From Massilia sp. WG5 (GTDB taxonomy: Bacteria > Pseudomonadota > Gammaproteobacteria > Burkholderiales > Burkholderiaceae_D): a stretch of 64,000 nucleotides of DNA. Every line of letters starts with the position of its first letter. Within the stretch, counting starts at the first letter, position 1. The position numbers were made by a program, and so were the translations under genes. A model generated the notes under the pieces. That model ran no database searches and was not told the origin of the DNA. It saw only the letters and a list, made by a program, of their open reading frames with translations. The stretch lies in assembly GCF_001412595.2 (NCBI RefSeq), contig NZ_CP012640.2:1302001-1366000 (forward strand), in the 5' to 3' direction. Of this stretch, positions 58,893 to 64,000 are shown in pieces.

Positions 58893-59223
58893 GGTAGTCG
58901 AACGATACCGGATAGTTCCGTGCTCGAACGTTAGCGCACCAACATACGGGCCGGATCGATGCGCACTGCGATTCCCAAGTGCAAAAGTGCGCGTTCATGG
59001 CGCGATGCCTTGTAAAGTCGACCATATTGAACAGGCGGATTTGCCACCAGCTATCCGGTGAACTGGTGGCTGCTGAAATCGGGCATCAAGGAAAAAATGT
59101 AAAGCTGCCGGTGATGCACGGGCATGCCACTTGTATTACAAAAGAAATCCGTCTTTGCATATACGCTACTGTACGCAAGCGAACGGACAGGAATCGGGCT
59201 CCGCCCCAGGCTGATGAACAATC
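58893..59223. other. 331-bp gap between divergent genes, no credible gene
   Basis: No supported coding region is seen: a 99-codon plus-strand frame overlaps the next gene and has Cys/His-rich random-looking composition. The stretch is clearly AT-richer than its neighbours and contains one perfect hairpin (59043-59070). It presumably holds the promoters of the two divergent genes. Confidence 0.6.
59043..59070. promoter_or_regulatory. Perfect 8-bp inverted repeat GCCACCAG-N12-CTGGTGGC
   Basis: GCCACCAG (59043-59050) and CTGGTGGC (59063-59070) form a perfect hairpin or dyad with a 12-nt spacer, about 150 nt upstream of the DUF2254 start. There is no U-tract, so an operator is more likely than a terminator. 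Confidence 0.45.
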
Positions 59224-60474
59224 ATGCGAGAACGACTCCGATTCCTGCTCAGCCGGCTGCGCGAACGGCTCTGGATAAAGCCCTTGATCGCCTGCTTCCT
59301 GTCGGTTGCGGGCGTGCTGCTGGCCCATCTTGCGGACCGCATGGCGGTCGACGGGTCGGTGCCCGAGGTGACGCAATCCTCGGTCATCGAACTGCTGAAG
59401 ATCATCGCGGCGAGCATGCTGGCCATCGCCACCTTCGCAGTCGCATCGATGGTGTCGGCCTATGCCTCGGCCGGACAGATCGCCACCGCTCGCGCGTTTC
59501 CGCTGATCGTCGCCGACGACGTGTCGCAGAACGCCCTGTCGACCTTCATCGGCGCGTTCATCTTCAGCGTTGTCGGCATCAGCGCCGCGATGAACGGCTA
59601 TTACGGGCGGGCCGGACGATTCACCCTGTTCGTGCTGATGGTGGTGGTCCTCGTGATCGTGGTCCTGACCTTCGTGCGCTGGGTCGACCGGATCGCGCGC
59701 CTTGGCCGCATCGGCGCCATCGTCGGCAAGGTGGAACAGGCAACGGCATCGGCGCTGGCGCGGCGGCAGCGCCAGCCGTGGCTCGGCGGCGTGGCCGCCA
59801 GGCTCCCCGCCGCCGGCATCGCGGTGCATGGCAAGGAAATCGGCTATGTGCAGCACGTCGACATGGCGCGCCTGCAGCGCCTCGCGGCCGAACACGCCGC
59901 GCGCGTCAGCGTCGCGGTGCTGCCCGGCGCCTACGTGAGTCCGGCGCGGCCGCTGTGCTACCTGGAGCGCGAGGACAGCCGAGATGCCTTCGGCGCGAAC
60001 GACGCGTTCGCAAAGGCGTTCACGATTGGCCACCAGCGCCAGTTCGACGACGACCCGCGGTTCGGCATGCTGGTGCTGGCGGAAATCGCCGGGCGCGCCC
60101 TATCGCCCGGCATCAACGACCCGGGCACCGCGATCGGCGTGCTGGGCTCGCTCCAGCGGCTGTTCGCCGGCCTCGCGCGCGAGGACGCGCCGGAACCGCC
60201 GACTTGCGAACGCGTGGCCGTTCCCACCCTGGCGCTGGACGACCTGTTCGACGATGCCCTGAATGCCATCGCCCGGGACGGTGCAGGCACCGTCGAGGTG
60301 GCGATGCGGCTGCAGCGTCATCTTGGCGAACTGGGCCGGGAGCACCCTGCGCTGCGCGCCAACGCGCGCCGCCATGCCGACCTGGCCCTGGCGCGCGCTG
60401 AACGGGCGCTGGATTTTCCTCACGATATCGAGCAGGTCCGCGAACGCCACGCCGGCTACTGGCGCCGGTGCTGA
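59224..60474 (+). CDS. DUF2254 family membrane protein
   Basis: A 416-aa protein with four transmembrane segments in the first ~155 residues (starting WIKPLIACFLSVAGVLLAHL) and a cytoplasmic remainder. Landmarks of DUF2254 are the segment ARAFPLIVADDVSQNALSTFIGAFIFS, the region after the last helix, and GRALSPGINDPGTAIGVLGSL. The function of the family is unknown. It is a single gene, divergent from the uncharacterised clamp-motif protein and convergent with the ICMT-like gene. Confidence 0.87.
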   Translation: MRERLRFLLSRLRERLWIKPLIACFLSVAGVLLAHLADRMAVDGSVPEVTQSSVIELLKIIAASMLAIATFAVASMVSAYASAGQIATARAFPLIVADDVSQNALSTFIGAFIFSVVGISAAMNGYYGRAGRFTLFVLMVVVLVIVVLTFVRWVDRIARLGRIGAIVGKVEQATASALARRQRQPWLGGVAARLPAAGIAVHGKEIGYVQHVDMARLQRLAAEHAARVSVAVLPGAYVSPARPLCYLEREDSRDAFGANDAFAKAFTIGHQRQFDDDPRFGMLVLAEIAGRALSPGINDPGTAIGVLGSLQRLFAGLAREDAPEPPTCERVAVPTLALDDLFDDALNAIARDGAGTVEVAMRLQRHLGELGREHPALRANARRHADLALARAERALDFPHDIEQVRERHAGYWRRC

Positions 60475-60529
60475 CCGGCGGCGCTCCGGGAACCGGACGG
60501 GCGGCAGGCCGGGGCCGGTCCTGCCGCGT

Positions 60530-61249
60530 CTACGCCTGCACGACCCCGGTCTTCTTCAAGGATCGCACGAAGACATACGAGGCCAGCCAGGTGGCGAATC
60601 CGACTGCCAGCACCCCGCTCGACGGCTGGGACTCCTGCCCGAGAATCACATATTCGCTCCACAGCTTCAGCACCGCCAGGGACAGGACCAGCACGAACAC
60701 CGTGTTGTATTCCTTGACCAGCACCCTCCTCCAGTTGAAGCGCATGTTCCCCATGGTGTCCCGCCAGCCTTGCAGCCGCGGCCACCATCGGTTGACTTGC
60801 CGGCAATAGCGCTCGTATTCCGTTCCGAACTTCCTGCCCAGGAAAGCCTCTTCGGCCGTGACGATGCAACTGTAGGCAAACAGTACCAATGGCAGCACGC
60901 CCAGGTAGAACGCGGAGGAATGGAAGATCAGTGCGAAGCCGACCGCCATCAGGATATTCCCGACGTAAAGCGGATTGCGGCTGTGCGCAAAGACGCCACC
61001 CTGCACGAGTTTGCTGGCATAGACCTGTCGGTTCTTCCCGCCGCGTTCGATGTAGTCGTAGCCGATGGTGACGATCCGCAGCAGTTGGCCGAGCATCGCG
61101 CACAGGACCCCCGCCACGTCGAACAGGATATTCCAGGCGGCGCTGCCGAAGGGGTAAGCAGGCCGTCCCAGATACAGGGCGGCGAGGAACAGGGAGGGGC
61201 CAAGCGCGTTCCGGTATTTGAACAGGAAGTCGCCGATATTCTTTTTCAT
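60530..61249 (-). CDS. ICMT/PEMT-like integral membrane methyltransferase
   Basis: A 239-aa membrane protein with about six transmembrane helices and the SAM-binding C-terminal half typical of isoprenylcysteine carboxyl methyltransferase relatives: HSRNPLYVGNIL and TAEEAFLGRKFGTEYERYCRQVNRWWP. Bacterial members methylate small lipophilic or carboxylate substrates; the substrate here is unknown. The start MKKNIGDFLFKYR is chosen over a GTG-like extension of four codons. It is last in an operon after the CmoA-like methyltransferase (30-nt gap) and the exporter genes. Confidence 0.87.
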   Translation of the reverse strand: MKKNIGDFLFKYRNALGPSLFLAALYLGRPAYPFGSAAWNILFDVAGVLCAMLGQLLRIVTIGYDYIERGGKNRQVYASKLVQGGVFAHSRNPLYVGNILMAVGFALIFHSSAFYLGVLPLVLFAYSCIVTAEEAFLGRKFGTEYERYCRQVNRWWPRLQGWRDTMGNMRFNWRRVLVKEYNTVFVLVLSLAVLKLWSEYVILGQESQPSSGVLAVGFATWLASYVFVRSLKKTGVVQA

Positions 61250-61279
61250 GTGTAACACCAAGTGAGCGCGTGATCGGAT

Positions 61280-61990
61280 TTACTTGACGGCCAGGAAGCC
61301 CTCGAAGCAGACGTATTTTTGTACCGTCATGATGTCGGCGAAACCGGCGCGCCGCAGCATGTCGATGTTGCCCTGGGTCGAGAACGGTTCCATGACGCCC
61401 TTGATGCTCCTGGATTTATTGATGATTTCCGCTTCGTTGAATCCCTTGTCCAGCTTGTACTCGATATACACCTGGTTCGCGTAGTCCTGGAAACGGCCGT
61501 CGGGCGCGCGTACTTTTTCGAACATGAAGAATGCGCCGCCCCAGTTCAGCGCCCGGTAGATCTTGTCGATGAGTTCCTGCCTGGCGCGCGGCGGCATGAA
61601 CTGTATCGTGTAGTTGGAAATGATCATGTCGGACTGCTCGAGCTCGAGGTCCAGCACGTTCGCATGCACGAAGGAAATACGCTGGTCGAAGGCCGTCGCA
61701 CTCCTCGCCTTCTCGACCATGTCATGCACGTTGTCGATGCCGACCAGCTTCAATTCCTTCTTGTGCAGGTGGTGCTGGGCAAGCCTGGCGAGCATCTGCC
61801 CCGTCGAGCAGCCAATGTCGTGGACGACACTGTCGGCCTTGAGGAAGAAGTCGCTGTAGTGGCAGACCAGCCGGTGTCCGCTTTCATACAAAGGAATGGA
61901 GCGCTGGATATGCGAGTCGAAATCCTCGCTGATATGTTCGAACGACCATCCGGCATTGTGCTGGTTGATATTCTTGTCGACAGCTGCCAT
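61280..61990 (-). CDS. CmoA-like SAM-dependent methyltransferase
   Basis: A 236-aa class I methyltransferase most like CmoA (carboxy-SAM synthase): HIQRSIPLYESGH, the SAM loop VHDIGCSTGQMLARL, SNYTIQFMPPRARQELIDKIY and LNWGGAFFMFEKV all align to E. coli CmoA. At the position of E. coli Arg199, which binds the carboxylate, the segment reads NKSRSIKGV instead of QKRSMLENV, shifting the Arg by one, so prephenate use is uncertain. The start MAAVDKN has GAGGA 8 nt upstream. No cmoB accompanies it; it sits between an MFS exporter and a membrane methyltransferase, suggesting small-molecule chemistry. Confidence 0.85.
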   Translation of the reverse strand: MAAVDKNINQHNAGWSFEHISEDFDSHIQRSIPLYESGHRLVCHYSDFFLKADSVVHDIGCSTGQMLARLAQHHLHKKELKLVGIDNVHDMVEKARSATAFDQRISFVHANVLDLELEQSDMIISNYTIQFMPPRARQELIDKIYRALNWGGAFFMFEKVRAPDGRFQDYANQVYIEYKLDKGFNEAEIINKSRSIKGVMEPFSTQGNIDMLRRAGFADIMTVQKYVCFEGFLAVK

Positions 61991-62035
61991 TTTATGAGTC
62001 CTCATGAGTGTGAATGTGATGCGCCGGCCCGCCGC

Positions 62036-63565
62036 TTATTTCAGGACACGCTGCGCAAGCATGACGATCGCGCCGGCCACCCCGATCCAGCCGAGCATCC
62101 GGAAATAGTCGAGGCCCGCCAGCAGCGTCGCCTGCTGCGCCAGCGCCTGCGCCAGGCTGGCCGCGGCCATCGCCGTCGGCTGCGCGGCGCCGTGCCTGGC
62201 CAGCGACTCGGCCAGCGCCTGAACGGCCTGGGCATACGCCGGGTCGCCGGCGACGAAGCGGCCGTTGAGCGCTGCGTAATGCATCGCGCTGCGCCCCTGC
62301 AGTCCCGCCGTCGCCGCCGCGATGCCCAGGCTGGCCCCGAACTGCGCCAGCATGTTCTTCACCTGCTGGGCATGCGAGAACACCGTCTCGTGATGCTGGA
62401 CTTCGCGGAAGGTATGCATGGCCGTCGTCGCCAGCACCAGCATCACGAATACGCCATAGCAGGCCAGCGCCGGCATGAAGTCGGTCCACAGATCGGCCTG
62501 CGGGCTCAGGCTGCCGACGCGCCAGCCGAACACGGCCAGCGCCAGGAAACCGGCCAGGTAATACTTCTTCGCCGCGGGACGCCGCGGCAGGATCGCCTGC
62601 ATCAGCGCCCAGGTCAGCACCGTGGCCGCCAGGCCGGCGGCCTGCACCGGGCCGATGGCTTCCCAGGCAAAGCCCAGCCCGCGCTGCAGGATGGCCGGCA
62701 GCATGTAGTTGGTGGCGCCCATCAGCGTGTAGCACAGGGTGAACAGGCTGACCCCGCTCCAGTAGCGGGCATTGCGCAGCTCGCGCAGGTGCAGCAGCGG
62801 CCGCTCGCCCCGGTGCATGGCATGCACGAAGCAGCCCAGCGCCAGCGCGCCGAGCGAGCCCGCCGCGACGAGCATCGTCAGGTCGCTGTAAAAATCGTAG
62901 TACGAGCGCTGGAAGGCATACAGCATGAAGAAGCTGCCTGTCACCAGCGCCATCAGCAGCACCGGATGCGACTGGGTGCGCAGTTCGTGCGGCGGCACCC
63001 CGGCAGGCAGGCACACCAGGGCGAGCACGGCAATCAGGAGCGCGAGGACGACCAGGATCGCGAAAATCCACTGCCAGCCGCCGTTCGACACCGCCGCCGA
63101 TGCCAGGAACGCGCCGCCGGCGCTGCCTGCCGCCAGCGCGGTGGCGAAGAAACGGATGCCGGTGAAACGCGCCGGGCTGGGCGGGAACAGGTTGACCAGC
63201 ACCCTGGACGATGTCATGAAGGTGCCGCCGCCGAGCGCCATCACGAGGCGGCCGGCCGTGAACTGCCCGGTCGTTGCGCTCGACGCGCAGATGGCCGCCC
63301 CGCCGATGAAGACGAACAGGGAGCACAGCATGAAGCGCCGCCAGCCGAGGCGCTCGGCCAGCCAGCGCTGCTTGCTGATCACGGCGATCGCGACGCAGGC
63401 ATACATGGCGCTGACCAGGCTGAATTCCTCGGGCCCGGCGCCGATCCCGCCCATGATCGGCGCTGCCGCGAAGGCGATCATGCCGCTCTGCAGGTACTCG
63501 GTCGCAGTGAGCAGGAAGATCGTCAGCAGGAGCAGGCGCGGATGCGGCGGCGGTGCGATGTGCAT
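62036..63565 (-). CDS. MFS multidrug-type exporter (EmrB/DHA2-like)
   Basis: A 509-aa transporter with about 14 transmembrane helices, as in the DHA2 (EmrB) group. Signature stretches are FLLTATEYLQSGMIAFAAAP, the loop after helix 2 (SKQRWLAERLGWRRF), and motif-C-like GGGTFMTSSRVLVNLFPP. It lies 7 nt after an EmrA-like adaptor, so it likely works as a tripartite pump with an outer-membrane channel encoded elsewhere. The two methyltransferase genes follow in the same operon, 45 and then 30 nt apart. Confidence 0.9.
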   Translation of the reverse strand: MHIAPPPHPRLLLLTIFLLTATEYLQSGMIAFAAAPIMGGIGAGPEEFSLVSAMYACVAIAVISKQRWLAERLGWRRFMLCSLFVFIGGAAICASSATTGQFTAGRLVMALGGGTFMTSSRVLVNLFPPSPARFTGIRFFATALAAGSAGGAFLASAAVSNGGWQWIFAILVVLALLIAVLALVCLPAGVPPHELRTQSHPVLLMALVTGSFFMLYAFQRSYYDFYSDLTMLVAAGSLGALALGCFVHAMHRGERPLLHLRELRNARYWSGVSLFTLCYTLMGATNYMLPAILQRGLGFAWEAIGPVQAAGLAATVLTWALMQAILPRRPAAKKYYLAGFLALAVFGWRVGSLSPQADLWTDFMPALACYGVFVMLVLATTAMHTFREVQHHETVFSHAQQVKNMLAQFGASLGIAAATAGLQGRSAMHYAALNGRFVAGDPAYAQAVQALAESLARHGAAQPTAMAAASLAQALAQQATLLAGLDYFRMLGWIGVAGAIVMLAQRVLK

Positions 63566-63572
63566 GGCGGTC

Positions 63573-64000
63573 CTACCTGGGGGCGCGCGTCCGGCCGCCC
63601 GCCGTGTTGGCGGCGATGATTTCCGCCACCAGCCTGTCCGCCGCCCCGCTCTCCCGCTCGAACACGCCGGTATGGTAGGACTGCGCTGCGGCCCGGCCGG
63701 CCGCCAGGCGCGGCCAGTCGCGCTTGTGCGTATCCACGCTGACCCGCATCGACAGGCCCAGCTGGAGCGGGTGGCGCGCCAGCTCGCGCGGGTCGAGCGC
63801 GATGCGAACCGGAACACGCTGGACGACCTTGATCCAGTTGCCGGTGGCATTCTGCGCCGGCATCAGCGAAAACGCATTCCCGGTGCCGGCCTCCTCCCCG
63901 ACCACGGCGCCGTGGTAGACCACGTCCCTGCCATAGGCGTCCGCGGTGAGCGTGACCGGCTGGCCGCTGCGGATATGCCGGAGCTGGGACTCCTTGAAGT
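63573..64000 (-). CDS. EmrA/HlyD-family membrane fusion protein, 5' part cut by window edge
   Basis: The C-terminal ~140 residues of a periplasmic adaptor are visible. The segments SGQPVTLTADAYGRDVVYHG, GNAFSLMPAQNATGNWIKVV and QRVPVRIALDPRELARHPLQ are characteristic of EmrA-type proteins, and the GLSMRVSVDTHKRDW end is typical too. It continues with a longer tail (YHTGVFERESGAADRLVAEI). The N-terminal anchor, lipoyl and coiled-coil parts lie outside the window. It pairs with the exporter 7 nt downstream. Confidence 0.9.
   Translation of the reverse strand, partial: FKESQLRHIRSGQPVTLTADAYGRDVVYHGAVVGEEAGTGNAFSLMPAQNATGNWIKVVQRVPVRIALDPRELARHPLQLGLSMRVSVDTHKRDWPRLAAGRAAAQSYHTGVFERESGAADRLVAEIIAANTAGGRTRAPR

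Noticed and set aside
58979..59278. 99-codon plus-strand gene in the gap before DUF2254
   Set aside because: It overlaps the DUF2254 gene in another frame, lacks a ribosome site and has atypical residue composition.

Overview
The window reads as chromosome from a high-GC betaproteobacterium, most likely an Oxalobacteraceae member of the Massilia/Telluria type. This is inferred from protein style, the cbb3 gene order, the repeated GGGGTCAGAGTCC palindromes, and the mix of glycan-degrading, c-di-GMP and Pls/PosA-type genes. No database search was possible. Both ends cut genes: a formate dehydrogenase at the left edge and an EmrA-like adaptor at the right edge.

Region 1 (1-25.4 kb) is a low-oxygen respiration island. 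From the left it holds a formate dehydrogenase unit (catalytic subunit, small TAT protein, TorD-type chaperone), a cytochrome bd oxidase (cydA, cydB and a 40-aa DUF2474 protein), and a divergent fnr. After a short block (beta-helix protein, EthD protein, DUF885 peptidase-like protein) comes a two-component system divergent from a periplasmic 5-hydroxyisourate hydrolase, an arrangement like E. coli hprRS/hiuH with a matching TTACA-N4-TGTAA operator. Next is the complete cbb3 oxidase set, ccoNOQPGH and hemN-tauE/safE-ccoI-ccoS, separated by a DksA/TraR protein. An Aer-type aerotaxis receptor closes the island. Perfect FNR boxes (TTGAT-N4-ATCAA) precede ccoN, hemN and aer. Each has a -10-like hexamer at the spacing expected of a class II (-41.5) promoter, so the FNR encoded here plausibly controls all three.

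Region 2 (25.4-31.4 kb) carries a 1341-aa Pls/PosA-type single-module NRPS (adenylation, carrier, then membrane segments and left-handed beta-helix segments), a 4'-phosphopantetheinyl transferase 2 nt downstream, and a YdjM-type membrane hydrolase. Region 3 (31.4-38.5 kb) is a small glycan-use locus: TonB-dependent receptor, GH30 enzyme and LacI repressor in one operon, plus a second GH30 gene. Both promoters have LacI-type operators just after the -10 box.

Region 4 (38.5-56.1 kb) holds an M20 peptidase, tRNA-Cys, two GGDEF/EAL proteins (one with an apparently degenerate EAL domain), a 2043-aa Ser/Thr kinase-AAA-GAF-histidine kinase-receiver protein translationally coupled to a CocE/NonD hydrolase, and a MacA-type adaptor with an outer-membrane channel but no pump gene. 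Region 5 (56.1-64 kb) has exonuclease I convergent with an unrecognised protein (both carry candidate sliding-clamp motifs), a DUF2254 membrane protein, and a four-gene operon of EmrA-like adaptor, MFS exporter, CmoA-like methyltransferase and ICMT-like membrane methyltransferase.

Repeats of note are two copies of a doublet palindromic REPIN-like element (18.5 and 23.5 kb), a 12-bp tandem array beside the second copy, and a 95-bp interrupted palindrome upstream of ccoN. No rRNA, CRISPR array, prophage, transposase gene or origin was seen.
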